A stretch of 31,280 nucleotides of DNA from assembly GCA_046597375.1 (NCBI GenBank), contig JBKJKM010000127.1, positions 1 through 31,280 on the forward strand. Direction: 5' to 3'. The translations under genes and the position numbers were made by a program. Under the pieces are notes generated by a model. That model saw only the letters and a list, made by a program, of their open reading frames with translations. It searched no databases and was not told the DNA's origin. This DNA comes from DATLED01 sp046597375 (lineage in GTDB: Bacteria; Actinomycetota; Acidimicrobiia; Acidimicrobiales; CADCTF01). Of this stretch, positions 1 to 6,616 are shown in pieces. Positions within the stretch are counted from its first letter, which is position 1; each line of letters starts with the position of its first letter.

Positions 1-131
1 CGCCCCGTCACCGATCGCAGGAGGAACCGAGATGCCCGAACGCAAGGCCGACGCCCGTTGGGAAGGCTCGCTCCAGGAGGGACGCGGATCGATGCGCTTC
101 GGCAGCGGCGCCTTCGATCGGTGACGGGGCG
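1..131. repeat. 17-base perfect inverted repeat pair (1-17 / 115-131)
   Basis: Bases 1-17 (CGCCCCGTCACCGATCG) are the exact reverse complement of 115-131. The 97-base interval holds a ribosome-binding site and the start of an OsmC-like gene. The left arm begins at the first base of the window, so the repeat may extend further left. A fold-back or chimeric contig end, an invertible segment, or a transposition scar are all possible. The spacing is too long for a terminator. Confidence 0.8.
32..124 (+). pseudogene. OsmC/Ohr-family N-terminal fragment (truncated)
   Basis: An ATG at 32, preceded by GAGGAA at 21-26, opens a 30-codon frame that ends in TGA at 122-124. The peptide (MPERKADARWEGS...GSGAF) matches the conserved opening of OsmC-family peroxiredoxins: a short basic start, W-E-G, a glycine-rich turn, then GSGAF. 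The family is normally about 140 residues. Everything after GAF-D is missing, including both catalytic cysteines, and the stop codon lies inside the right arm of the inverted repeat. No OsmC continuation is visible in any downstream frame. It is either a gene broken by rearrangement or an assembly artefact at a contig end. The family match rests on about 28 residues. Confidence 0.55.
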
Positions 132-197
132 TCAGGGCCGAACCTAGTGGCCGTCCTGCCGTGTCGGGCGCCCTCCGGCATGGGACGATGGGGGCAC

Positions 198-1649
198 ATG
201 CTTCGTCCACCCCGAGCCCTCCTCACCGTCACCCTGGCCCTGTGCGCGCTGGTGGCGGGAACGGTTTCGGCGGGCGCCGTCGGCACCGATCCTGGGCTGG
301 CGCAGCAGTGGGGCCTCCGGCAGATCGGGGCCTCGACGGCCTGGGCCGGGGGAGCCGTCGTCGGTGCCGGAGTGCCGATCGCCATTCTCGACACCGGCGT
401 CGACCTCGGTCACGAAGACCTGCGCGACCAGATCGGTGCCGCCGTCACCTGCGTCGGCACGGGCGGCGATCCGGCCAAGTGCAAGACCGACGGGGCCGAC
501 ATCGAGGGCCATGGCAGCCACGTGGCCGGAATCGCCGCCGCCGCCGGCAACAACGTCGGCACGTCGGGCGTGGCGCCCGGCGCTCGCATCATCGCCGTGC
601 GGGTGTTCGTCGAGGAAGGCGGCGAGTTCAGCGCCTCGGCCGACGACATCAATGCCGGCATCCGCTGGGTGATCCGCAACGTGGCCCGCAAGGGCGTGAT
701 CAACCTGAGCCTCGGCGGCGACTTCGTGGTGACGACGGTCCTCGGCGCCTCCTTCGTCGATGGGATCGAAGAGAGTTGGGCGGCCGGTTGGGTGCCCGTC
801 CTCGCCTCCGGCAACGAAAACGTGCTCGGCCTCGGCTCCTCCAACTACGGCTCGTTGAATGCCCTTGTCGTGGGGGCCACCGGCACCGACGACAAGGTGG
901 CCTCCTATTCGAGCCCGACCGGCAACGCCAAGTGGGGGCTGGTTGCTCCTGGTGGCGACGCCGGCGACGGCTGCACGGCGCAGCCGGCCGAGTGTGTCCT
1001 GTCGACGTACAAAGGTGGCCAGTACGCGTTCCTGCAAGGAACGTCGATGGCCACGCCGCACGTGGCCGGCGCCGCCGCCGTGTTGATGGGCGCCGGGCGC
1101 ACCAACATCCAGGCCGTGGACCGGCTGCTCTCCACCGCCAACAAGGGCGTGGCCTGCGGGGCGCGCTGCCACGGACGGCTCGATCTGGCCAAGGCGGCCG
1201 AAGGCCTGGCGCCGGCGCCGGCCGTCGCAACGACGGCGCCGCCGCCCGCGCCCTCGCCCGCGCCCGGCACCGCGCCTCCCCCTGCCCAGACGTCCGGGGA
1301 TACGCCGGCTCCGGGGACTGCGCTGCCCCCTTCGGGGCGCGTGCGTCTGCCGGCGTCGCCGGCACCGACGGCCCCGATCGGCACCGAGCCGGCGACCACG
1401 GTCGAGTCCGCTCCCGAGCCGACGGCCGTGGTCGACGACACCGCCACCACCGGTTCGGAGCCGCCGGCCTCTGACGGGTTGACCGGGCTCACCATCACTG
1501 CCGCCCAACAAGCCGTGCAGGCGAAGTCGTCGGACGACGATGTGCCCTTGGCCTTGGCCCTGCTGGCTGGATCCGCCGTCCTCGGCGTCGGCGGGTGGAT
1601 CGGCATCGGCCTCCGTCGTCGCCGATCCTCCGCCGGCACGGCCAACTGA
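198..1649 (+). CDS. Secreted, membrane-anchored subtilisin-like serine protease (S8, mycosin-like layout)
   Basis: Extracytoplasmic serine endopeptidase of about 483 aa. From the ATG at 198 the protein starts with a signal peptide (MLRPPRALL, then a hydrophobic core ending near VSAGA). The catalytic triad is visible: Asp65 in AILDTGVDLGH, His105 in GHGSHVAGI and Ser283 in GTSMATPHVAG, with oxyanion Asn206 in SGNEN. After the catalytic domain comes a long Pro/Ala/Thr-rich linker (about residues 335-430), one C-terminal membrane helix (LALALLAGSAVLGVGG) and a basic tail (RRRR). This layout is that of mycosins, the type VII secretion proteases, but no ESX genes are nearby, so a general surface protease is equally likely. 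In-frame GTG 147 and ATG 180 are alternative starts; 198 gives the cleanest signal peptide. The natural substrate is unknown. Confidence 0.9.
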   Translation: MLRPPRALLTVTLALCALVAGTVSAGAVGTDPGLAQQWGLRQIGASTAWAGGAVVGAGVPIAILDTGVDLGHEDLRDQIGAAVTCVGTGGDPAKCKTDGADIEGHGSHVAGIAAAAGNNVGTSGVAPGARIIAVRVFVEEGGEFSASADDINAGIRWVIRNVARKGVINLSLGGDFVVTTVLGASFVDGIEESWAAGWVPVLASGNENVLGLGSSNYGSLNALVVGATGTDDKVASYSSPTGNAKWGLVAPGGDAGDGCTAQPAECVLSTYKGGQYAFLQGTSMATPHVAGAAAVLMGAGRTNIQAVDRLLSTANKGVACGARCHGRLDLAKAAEGLAPAPAVATTAPPPAPSPAPGTAPPPAQTSGDTPAPGTALPPSGRVRLPASPAPTAPIGTEPATTVESAPEPTAVVDDTATTGSEPPASDGLTGLTITAAQQAVQAKSSDDDVPLALALLAGSAVLGVGGWIGIGLRRRRSSAGTAN

Positions 1650-1656
1650 CCCGGCG

Positions 1657-2133
1657 TCAACAAAGCGACTTGGCCAGCTCCACCACCGTGGTCGAGTGGA
1701 GGTACAGCTCACCGTCGGGCCGTTGGGCCTCCCACGACTCCTCCCGTTCGGACCGGAACTCGTAGCCGAGACGCTCGTACAGTGCCCGGGCCCTCGGGTT
1801 GTCGGGCTCGACGCCGATCCACGACCAGGCCAGTCCACGCCGGACGATGCACTCCTCGAGCTCGCCGATGAGGTGGGTGGCGATGCCGCGACCCTGCCAG
1901 TCGGGATGGGTGGCCAGTTGCCAGATCGTTCCCGCCGCCGGGTGGGCGACGTAGTCGACACCACCCTTGGCCACCGCCGCGCCACCCGGACGTCGGACGA
2001 CGAGGTACTCGACCTCGCCGGCGGCCACCCGTTCGAGTTGGCGGGCCACGTTGCGGACATGGGTCGCCGATCCACTCCAGCGGATCGCCGGGAGGTCGGC
2101 ATGCGTCAACGCTGCGACCTCCAACCCCTCCAT
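1657..2133 (-). CDS. GNAT family N-acetyltransferase
   Basis: Predicted 158-aa single-domain acetyltransferase using acetyl-CoA. The GNAT core is visible: a beta-strand leading into motif A (QLATHPDWQGRGIATHLI, with the Q/R-x-x-G-x-G/A pyrophosphate loop), a following helix (ELEECIVRRG), and the motif B region (VEPDNPRARALYERLGYEF), where the Tyr and LGY turn are typical. The substrate cannot be told from sequence. It is convergent with the subtilisin gene, with 7 bases between the two stops, and lies downstream of lexA on the same strand. A CAGCAT hexamer 6 bases before the ATG could act as a -10 for a leaderless transcript. A strong palindrome lies about 20 bases upstream of the start. Confidence 0.88.
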   Translation of the reverse strand: MEGLEVAALTHADLPAIRWSGSATHVRNVARQLERVAAGEVEYLVVRRPGGAAVAKGGVDYVAHPAAGTIWQLATHPDWQGRGIATHLIGELEECIVRRGLAWSWIGVEPDNPRARALYERLGYEFRSEREESWEAQRPDGELYLHSTTVVELAKSLC

Positions 2134-2152
2134 GGCGGCATGCTGGCACCTC

Positions 2153-2178
2153 AGAAGTTGACGAGAACGTCAACTTCT
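2153..2178. other. 10-base perfect palindrome with 6-base loop between lexA and GNAT
   Basis: AGAAGTTGAC, a GAGAAC spacer, then GTCAACTTCT. It lies 22 bases past the lexA stop and 20 bases before the GNAT start. No clear T-run follows on the minus strand, so it could be a weak lexA terminator or a regulator-binding site for the acetyltransferase gene. Confidence 0.6.
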
Positions 2179-2200
2179 TCCGATGCTCCGAGGCCTGGGC

Positions 2201-2833
2201 TTACAACTTGCGCAGCACGGTAACGACCTTGCCGAAGATCGTCACCTCGGCGGCGTCGAACTCCATGGGGGAGAGGCGCTCGTTGGCCGGCAGCAGCACG
2301 ATCTTGTTGCCCTTCCGAGAGAACGTCTTCACGGTCGCCTCCTCGCCCGGGATGCCGGCAACGACGATGTCTCCCTTGTCGGCTTCGGGCTGTTGGCGCA
2401 CCACGACGTAGTCGCCGTCGAAGATGCCGACGTCGATCATCGAGTCGCCCCGGACCCGCAGCATGAACAGTTGCCCGGTGCCCGTGAAGTCCTCCGGCAG
2501 CGGCAGGAGCTCCTCGATGTTCTCGTGGGCCAACACGTCGGTGCCGGCGGCGACGTCGCCGACGAGCGGCACATGCTTGACCTTGCCCTTGTCGACGGCG
2601 GCGCCGGACGAGGCGTCGTAGCGCACCTCGATGGCGCGGGGCTTGGTGGGGTCGCGGCGCAGGTACCCGAGCGACTGCAGATTGGCGAGGTGTGCGTGCA
2701 CTGTGGACGACGATGTCAAACCCACGGCCTCGCCGATCTCGCGCACCGAGGGCGGGTAGCCGCGCTCACGGAGGCACGACTCGATGTAGTCGAGGATCTG
2801 GAGCTTCTTGCCGCTGAGCATCGTGTCGGCCAT
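2201..2833 (-). CDS. lexA: LexA repressor, SOS regulator
   Basis: A 210-aa transcriptional repressor with autopeptidase activity; RecA filaments trigger its self-cleavage during DNA damage. The N-terminal winged helix spans about residues 1-70 (KKLQILDYIESCLRERGYPPSVREIGEAVGL, then the recognition helix SSSTVHAHL). The S24 peptidase domain carries the cleavage site Ala96-Gly97 (DVAAGTD), nucleophile Ser131 (RGDSMID) and general base Lys169 (ATVKTF). Length is standard. The start is the ATG at 2833 (MADTM), preceded by AGGAG; longer in-frame extensions would run through the promoter. It is divergent from the LysM gene at 3009, and both promoters overlap LexA boxes, so autoregulation is expected. 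Confidence 0.97.
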   Translation of the reverse strand: MADTMLSGKKLQILDYIESCLRERGYPPSVREIGEAVGLTSSSTVHAHLANLQSLGYLRRDPTKPRAIEVRYDASSGAAVDKGKVKHVPLVGDVAAGTDVLAHENIEELLPLPEDFTGTGQLFMLRVRGDSMIDVGIFDGDYVVVRQQPEADKGDIVVAGIPGEEATVKTFSRKGNKIVLLPANERLSPMEFDAAEVTIFGKVVTVLRKL

Positions 2834-2861
2834 CGAGGCGGTCTCCTGTGCGGGAATGTTC

Positions 2862-2875
2862 CGAACGTGTGTTCC
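2862..2875. promoter_or_regulatory. LexA (SOS) box 1
   Basis: CGAACGTGTGTTCC fits the Gram-positive/actinobacterial box CGAACRNRYGTTYG with a mismatch only at the last base. It lies where the lexA transcript would start, so LexA bound here would block lexA. Confidence 0.85.
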
Positions 2876-2880
2876 GGGAG

Positions 2881-2909
2881 AACGTAACACTGCAGGTGGG
2901 TGGTGGCAA
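2881..2909 (-). promoter_or_regulatory. Predicted lexA promoter
   Basis: On the minus strand TTGCCA (2909-2904) is followed after 17 bases by TACGTT (2886-2881). The implied start of transcription near 2874 falls inside LexA box 1. Confidence 0.6.
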
Positions 2910-2920
2910 ACATTTGTTCG
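2907..2920. promoter_or_regulatory. Possible weak LexA box
   Basis: CAAACATTTGTTCG keeps the C-A-A-C...GTTCG frame of a LexA box but departs from consensus at the second base and in the centre. It overlaps the -35 of the predicted lexA promoter. It would be a low-affinity site if real. Confidence 0.4.
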
Positions 2921-2928
2921 TCTGGCGG

Positions 2929-2958
2929 TTGACACGAACGGGCGTTCGGGTGTTGCAT
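2929..2958 (+). promoter_or_regulatory. Predicted SOS promoter of the LysM gene
   Basis: A consensus -35 TTGACA (2929-2934) and a weak -10 TTGCAT (2953-2958) are separated by 18 bases. A perfect LexA box fills the spacer, the classic arrangement for tight SOS repression. Confidence 0.65.
2935..2948. promoter_or_regulatory. LexA (SOS) box 2
   Basis: CGAACGGGCGTTCG is a full match to CGAACRNRYGTTYG. It sits exactly between the -35 and -10 of the rightward promoter. Confidence 0.92.
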
Positions 2959-2966
2959 GGAGGAAG

Positions 2967-2980
2967 GGAACGCACGTTCG
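2967..2980. promoter_or_regulatory. LexA (SOS) box 3
   Basis: GGAACGCACGTTCG matches the box except for its first base. It lies downstream of the -10 and before the LysM start codon, so it would add a second block to the rightward transcript. Confidence 0.75.
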
Positions 2981-3008
2981 TTCCCACCGATGCGACGGAG
3001 GAGCAGTC

Positions 3009-3404
3009 ATGGCAGCCATCACCCACCCCGGATTTCCGCTTCCCAACGCCGTGTGGACGCGCCCGGTCCGGGTGCGCAACCGGCCGCTCCCGGCGTCCGT
3101 CTACCACCGTCGCCGTCTGTTGGTGGCGGTACTCATCCTTGGCATCCTGCTGGCCCTCAGCTGGGTGTCGAGTGCCCTCGGAGGCGGTTCCCTCGCCGCC
3201 TCCGAGGCCGGATCGCCGCGGGTGGTGGAGCTGTCCCTGCAGCCGGTCGCTCGCGCCACGTACGTGGTCGCGCCCGGAGACACCCTGTGGTCGATCGCCC
3301 GCACGCTCGTCCCGGAGGGGGACGTCCGACCGGTGGTCGACGCGCTCGCCGCCTCCCGCAACGGACGCCCCCTCCAGGTCGGCGAGCGCATCGTCTTGCC
3401 CTGA
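3009..3404 (+). CDS. LysM-domain membrane protein, SOS-induced division inhibitor type (ChiZ/YneA-like)
   Basis: A 131-aa bitopic protein with a basic N-terminus, one membrane helix (about 37-55, LLVAVLILGILLALSW) and an extracytoplasmic LysM peptidoglycan-binding domain (about 84-130: YVVAPGDTLWSIARTL ... VGERIVLP). The gene is divergent from lexA and its promoter contains a consensus LexA box. Bacillus YneA and mycobacterial Rv2719c (ChiZ) share this position beside lexA, a single TM plus LysM architecture, and SOS control. They delay septation during DNA damage, and the same role is inferred here. No catalytic domain is visible. The ATG at 3009 follows GGAGGAG. nrdR follows 31 bases downstream, as in mycobacteria. 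Confidence 0.85.
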   Translation: MAAITHPGFPLPNAVWTRPVRVRNRPLPASVYHRRRLLVAVLILGILLALSWVSSALGGGSLAASEAGSPRVVELSLQPVARATYVVAPGDTLWSIARTLVPEGDVRPVVDALAASRNGRPLQVGERIVLP

Positions 3405-3422
3405 TCCTCGCGTCCAAGTCGG

Positions 3423-3428
3423 TAGCGT
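3423..3428 (+). promoter_or_regulatory. Candidate -10 for leaderless nrdR
   Basis: TAGCGT ends 7 bases before the GTG start of nrdR, fitting a transcript that begins at the start codon. No convincing -35 is present. Confidence 0.4.
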
Positions 3429-3435
3429 GCCGGGC

Positions 3436-3903
3436 GTGCGCTGCCCGGGTTGTGCGGGGTTCGACGACAAAGTCATCGACTCCCGGACGTCCGACGACGG
3501 GATCTCCATTCGTCGGCGGCGCGAGTGCCTCGACTGTGCTCGCCGGTTCACGACCTACGAGCGACTCGAGGAGGCGCCGATGGTCGTCGTGAAGCGCTCG
3601 GGCCAGCGGCTCGCTTTCGAGCGCCAGAAGATCGTGGCCGGTATCCGCGCGGCGGCCAAGAACCGGCCCGTGAGCGAGGAGGCACTCGAGGCGCTCGGCG
3701 TGGAGATCGAGGAAGAGCTTCGCCTCGAAGGTCCTGACCTGACGACCGAGCAGATCGGCCGGGCCGTGCTCGACCGGTTGCGGGGTCTCGACGAGGTGGC
3801 CTACCTGCGCTTCGTCAGCGTCTACAAGGGCTTCGAGGATCTCACCGATTTCGAGCGCGAGGTCGTGCTCCTCACCCGTTCCCACGACCCCGCGCCGGGA
3901 TAG
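3436..3903 (+). CDS. nrdR: Transcriptional repressor NrdR
   Basis: A 155-aa regulator of ribonucleotide reductase genes. It senses ATP/dATP and binds paired NrdR boxes. The N-terminal zinc ribbon is complete, with Cys3 and Cys6 (VRCPGC) and Cys31 and Cys34 (RECLDC). The family signature DSRTSDDGISIRRRREC and RRFTTYER follows. The ATP-cone (about residues 49-139) begins with VVVKRSGQRLAFERQKI and ends near AYLRFVSVYKGF. Length is normal. The GTG at 3436 aligns with the usual M-R-C-P start; a GTG at 3427 is also in frame. No ribonucleotide reductase gene lies in the window, so its targets are elsewhere. Confidence 0.97.
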   Translation: MRCPGCAGFDDKVIDSRTSDDGISIRRRRECLDCARRFTTYERLEEAPMVVVKRSGQRLAFERQKIVAGIRAAAKNRPVSEEALEALGVEIEEELRLEGPDLTTEQIGRAVLDRLRGLDEVAYLRFVSVYKGFEDLTDFEREVVLLTRSHDPAPG

Positions 3904-3909
3904 GGGACC

Positions 3910-4812
3910 GTGGTCGCTTCCGGCGCCGACGAGCGGATGCAGCCGGTGGTCGGCGCGGACCCGGACTGGCGGGACGAGGTGGCGTTCACGGCGTGGGATC
4001 CTGGGTCGGGGCTGTTCGTGTCGGCCCGATTGGCCGTGTGGCCCAACCGGACGGCGGCCACCGGCGGCCTGCTGGCGTGGCTCGGCGCCCGTCCGGTCTT
4101 CTCCTACGGCCACGCCCTCGACGAGGTGCCGAGAGGCGACTGGGACGGTGTGGTGATCGCCGGGCTCCGCACCCGGATCGTCGAGCCTCTGCGCTCGGGG
4201 ACCGTCTCCCTCGACGACGGCGAGAACTCGATGGCATTGGGCTGGGAGGGCGTCTCCGGCCTGATCGACCATCCAGGCTTGCCGGCCGGCGTGGCTGCCG
4301 GACACGTCGAGCAGGCGGTCCGCATGACGGGCCGGGTCGCTCTGCAGGGGTTCGACATCGACCTCGACGGCGTCGGGACGCGCGCGCATACGTGGGGTGT
4401 GCGCGACCGTGTCGGCGCGCCGGGGTGGCACCGGCTGACGGGCCTCTTCTGCGAGAGCGACCGCGCCGTCGCCCTCTGGCTGATCGACCATGACCCCAGC
4501 GACGGTCCGACGGTGCACGGCTTCGTCCATGACGCCGGCGCCGATCTTCGCCTCGAGGCCGCCGAGGTCACGGCCGTCGAGGGCGGGGTGGCCGGCGTCG
4601 AGGCCCAACGCATCGACTTGCAAACCGGCGGCGGGCGAACGTTCGGTGCGGTGGCGACGATGCAGGGCGTGGAGTCGTCCGGCGCGGCGGCCGGCGGCGC
4701 CACGGTGCACCAGCGCCTCGTCCGCCTCCGCACCGATGATGGTCTCGATGGCTTCGGCCTGTCCGAGCGGCTCGTCCTCCCGCCCGCCTTGAGGCCGACC
4801 GCAGGGTCGTAG
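3910..4812 (+). CDS. Hypothetical protein, lipocalin-like (resembles DUF7064/DUF7065, CrtC/AttH type)
   Basis: A roughly 300-aa soluble protein with no signal peptide or membrane helix. The middle carries HVEQAVRMTGRV (about 132-143) and G-x-G-T-R-A-H-T-W-G-V-R-D-R (about 154-167). This H-x-EQ ... TG ... G-x-R-x-H-x-WG-x-RD pattern is typical of actinobacterial beta-barrel proteins related to hydroxyneurosporene synthase/AttH and usually annotated DUF7065/7064. Their biochemical role is unclear; many sit near lipid or steroid metabolism genes. The start is uncertain: GTG 3910, or ATG 3937 (MQPVVG). It ends 9 bases before the phosphofructokinase gene and may be co-transcribed with it. Confidence 0.6.
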   Translation: MVASGADERMQPVVGADPDWRDEVAFTAWDPGSGLFVSARLAVWPNRTAATGGLLAWLGARPVFSYGHALDEVPRGDWDGVVIAGLRTRIVEPLRSGTVSLDDGENSMALGWEGVSGLIDHPGLPAGVAAGHVEQAVRMTGRVALQGFDIDLDGVGTRAHTWGVRDRVGAPGWHRLTGLFCESDRAVALWLIDHDPSDGPTVHGFVHDAGADLRLEAAEVTAVEGGVAGVEAQRIDLQTGGGRTFGAVATMQGVESSGAAAGGATVHQRLVRLRTDDGLDGFGLSERLVLPPALRPTAGS

Positions 4813-4815
4813 GGT
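4810..4815 (+). promoter_or_regulatory. Candidate -10 for leaderless phosphofructokinase
   Basis: TAGGGT ends 6 bases before the ATG at 4822. It overlaps the TAG stop of the preceding gene, so part of the match is forced by that stop codon. Confidence 0.35.
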
Positions 4816-4821
4816 TCGGGG

Positions 4822-5850
4822 ATGCGAATCGGTGTCCTGACGGGTGGCGGTGACTGTCCGGGGCTCAATGCCGTGATCCGGGCCGTCGTGCGCAAGGGCG
4901 AACAGCACTACGGCGACGAGTTCCTGGGCTTCCGGGACGGCTGGCGTGGGCCGATCGAGGGCCTCACGATGCCGCTCGACGTCGAGCGCTGTCGCGGCAT
5001 CCTGCCCCGGGGAGGCACGATCCTGGGCTCGTCGCGCACCAACCCGTACAAGGTCGAGGGGGCGGTCGAGCAACTCAAGGCGACCCTTGCGGGCTTGGCT
5101 GTGGATGCCCTCGTGGCGATCGGCGGCGAGGACACGCTGGGCGTGGCCCACAAACTCGCGGCGGACGGGGTGTCGGTGGTCGGTGTGCCCAAGACGATCG
5201 ACAACGATCTCAACGCCACCGAGGTGACCTTCGGCTTCGACACCGCCGTGCAGGTGGCGACCGACGCCATCGACCGTCTGCACACCACGGCCGAGTCCCA
5301 CGATCGGGTGCTGGTGTGCGAGGTCATGGGACGCCACGCCGGATGGATCGCCACCCATGCCGGCATCGCCGGCGGCGCCGCCGAAGTACTGGTGCCCGAG
5401 GTCGAGTTCGACATCGAGAAGGTCTGCAACGACCTCAAACGGCGGCACGAGAAGGGGCGCTTCGCCTCGATCGTCGTGGTGGCCGAGGGAGCCAAACCCA
5501 AGGAGGGGACCATGGTCGTGTCATCGGGAGAGGTCGACGCCTTCGGCCACGTGCGCCTCGGCGGCATCGGCCAGTTGTTGGCCGAGGAGATCGAACGGCG
5601 AACGGGGTTCGAGACGCGCGTGACGGTGCTCGGCCACATCCAGAGAGGGGGTACGCCGACCGCCTTCGATCGTGTGCTGGCGACGCGCTTCGGCGTCGCC
5701 GCCATCGACGCCGTCCACGACGGTGACTTCGACCAGATGGTGGCGTTGCAGGCGGGCCAGATCGTGCGGGTGCCGCTGGCCGATGCGGTGACCGAGCTCA
5801 AGACGGTCGACCCTGGCCTCGTCGCCGTAGCGGAGCTGTTCCATGGCTGA
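4822..5850 (+). CDS. pfp: 6-phosphofructokinase, predicted pyrophosphate-dependent
   Basis: A 342-aa enzyme phosphorylating fructose 6-phosphate to fructose 1,6-bisphosphate in glycolysis, reversible if PPi-linked. Phosphoryl-donor loop GGGDCPGLN lies at 8-16, GGEDT at 101-105, and PKTIDNDL at 123-130 with catalytic Asp127. Later substrate motifs are EVMGRHAGW and GHIQRGG. Residue numbers coincide with the E. coli enzyme. ATP enzymes have Gly104 and usually Gly124. Here Asp104 and Lys124 are present, the combination reported for PPi-dependent enzymes such as that of Amycolatopsis methanolica, whereas Gly104/Lys124 marks the Streptomyces ATP type. PPi dependence is therefore inferred from two residues. 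Its stop overlaps the start of the next gene by 8 bases. Confidence 0.93.
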   Translation: MRIGVLTGGGDCPGLNAVIRAVVRKGEQHYGDEFLGFRDGWRGPIEGLTMPLDVERCRGILPRGGTILGSSRTNPYKVEGAVEQLKATLAGLAVDALVAIGGEDTLGVAHKLAADGVSVVGVPKTIDNDLNATEVTFGFDTAVQVATDAIDRLHTTAESHDRVLVCEVMGRHAGWIATHAGIAGGAAEVLVPEVEFDIEKVCNDLKRRHEKGRFASIVVVAEGAKPKEGTMVVSSGEVDAFGHVRLGGIGQLLAEEIERRTGFETRVTVLGHIQRGGTPTAFDRVLATRFGVAAIDAVHDGDFDQMVALQAGQIVRVPLADAVTELKTVDPGLVAVAELFHG

Positions 5851-6301
5851 GCCCTCCAAAACCAAGACCGAGCAGGTGTCGGTCGATCGGACCATGGCGG
5901 CGCCGGCGGCCACGATCTTCGCCCTCCTGAGCGACGCCAACCAGCACCACCGCTTCGACGGATCGGGCACCGTGCGGGCGGCCTCCAAGGCCCCGGCCAC
6001 GTTGACCCTCGGGTCAAAGTTCTCGATGGGTATGAAATGGGGGCTGCCTTACCGGACATCGAACGAGGTCGTCGAATTCGAACAGGATCGGCGGATCGCC
6101 TGGTGCCACTACGGCAAGCACCGCTGGCGCTACGAGCTCGAGCCCCAGCCCGACGGCAGAACCCTCGTGCGGGAGACGTTCGATTGGTCGACGGCCGTGA
6201 GTCCCAAGATCGTCGAGCTCATCCGGGCGCCGGCTCGGAACCGGTCGGCCATGGTCAAGACCCTCGAGCGCCTCGAAGCGGTGGTCACCGCCACCGGCTG
6301 A
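5843..6301 (+). CDS. SRPBCC-family (polyketide cyclase/START-like) protein
   Basis: A 152-aa single-domain protein with the helix-grip fold pattern of the SRPBCC superfamily: an N-terminal strand plus VDRTMAAPAATIFALLSDANQHHRFDGSG, central strands (FSMGMKWGLPYRTSNEVVEFEQDRRIAW), TLVRETFDWS, and a long C-terminal helix (NRSAMVKTLERLEAVV). Members bind hydrophobic ligands or act as cyclases or deaminase-like proteins; the ligand here is unknown. The ATG lies inside the end of the phosphofructokinase gene (8-base overlap), suggesting translational coupling. It converges on the small lipoprotein gene, with 3 bases between the stops. Confidence 0.8.
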   Translation: MAEPSKTKTEQVSVDRTMAAPAATIFALLSDANQHHRFDGSGTVRAASKAPATLTLGSKFSMGMKWGLPYRTSNEVVEFEQDRRIAWCHYGKHRWRYELEPQPDGRTLVRETFDWSTAVSPKIVELIRAPARNRSAMVKTLERLEAVVTATG

Positions 6302-6304
6302 GGC

Positions 6305-6577
6305 CTACTCCCGGGTGCCGCCCTCGCAGGACGGGTCGTCGATGACAACGACGGCCGCCTGGCGGGTGGTCGAGTAGACGCGGTGCCCGTGCCCGTCGCA
6401 CTTGTGGGCCACGTTGGCGAACTTGTCGGGGAAGTTCAGGACCTCGGCGGCTGAGTCGTTGAACTCGCCGATGGGCGCGTCGCCGCGACCACGCTCGCTG
6501 TTGAAGTTGTCACAGCCGGCTCCGAGCCCTGCGGTGACAACGAGCGCCACCAGCGCCACCAGTTTCCTTCGATTCAT
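6305..6577 (-). CDS. Small putative lipoprotein
   Basis: A roughly 90-aa protein with a basic start (MNRRKL), a hydrophobic stretch (VALVALVVTAGLGAG) and a cysteine at the expected lipidation site (GLGAGC-D). The lipobox is relaxed, with Gly rather than Leu at -3. The mature part is short, with two more cysteines (HKCDGHG and DPSCEGG) that could form a disulfide, and no recognised domain. The ATG at 6577 has AGGGG six bases upstream; the ATG at 6583 is too close to it. The start is 39 bases from that of the divergent SDR gene. Function unknown. Confidence 0.65.
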   Translation of the reverse strand: MNRRKLVALVALVVTAGLGAGCDNFNSERGRGDAPIGEFNDSAAEVLNFPDKFANVAHKCDGHGHRVYSTTRQAAVVVIDDPSCEGGTRE

Positions 6578-6616
6578 TGTCATCCCCTGATGGTAAGGAT
6601 GGCGGCATGAGGAAAC

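Noticed and set aside
1..131. Intrinsic terminator formed by the 17-base inverted repeat
   Set aside because: The loop would be 97 bases and no T-run follows.
144..2102. A 652-codon open frame on the minus strand opposite the subtilisin gene
   Set aside because: The subtilisin frame has a complete catalytic triad and signal peptide; the antisense frame is Arg/Gly-rich and featureless.
3157..5448. A 763-codon open frame on the minus strand
   Set aside because: It is antisense to nrdR, the DUF7065-like gene and phosphofructokinase, with a biased composition and no recognisable motif.
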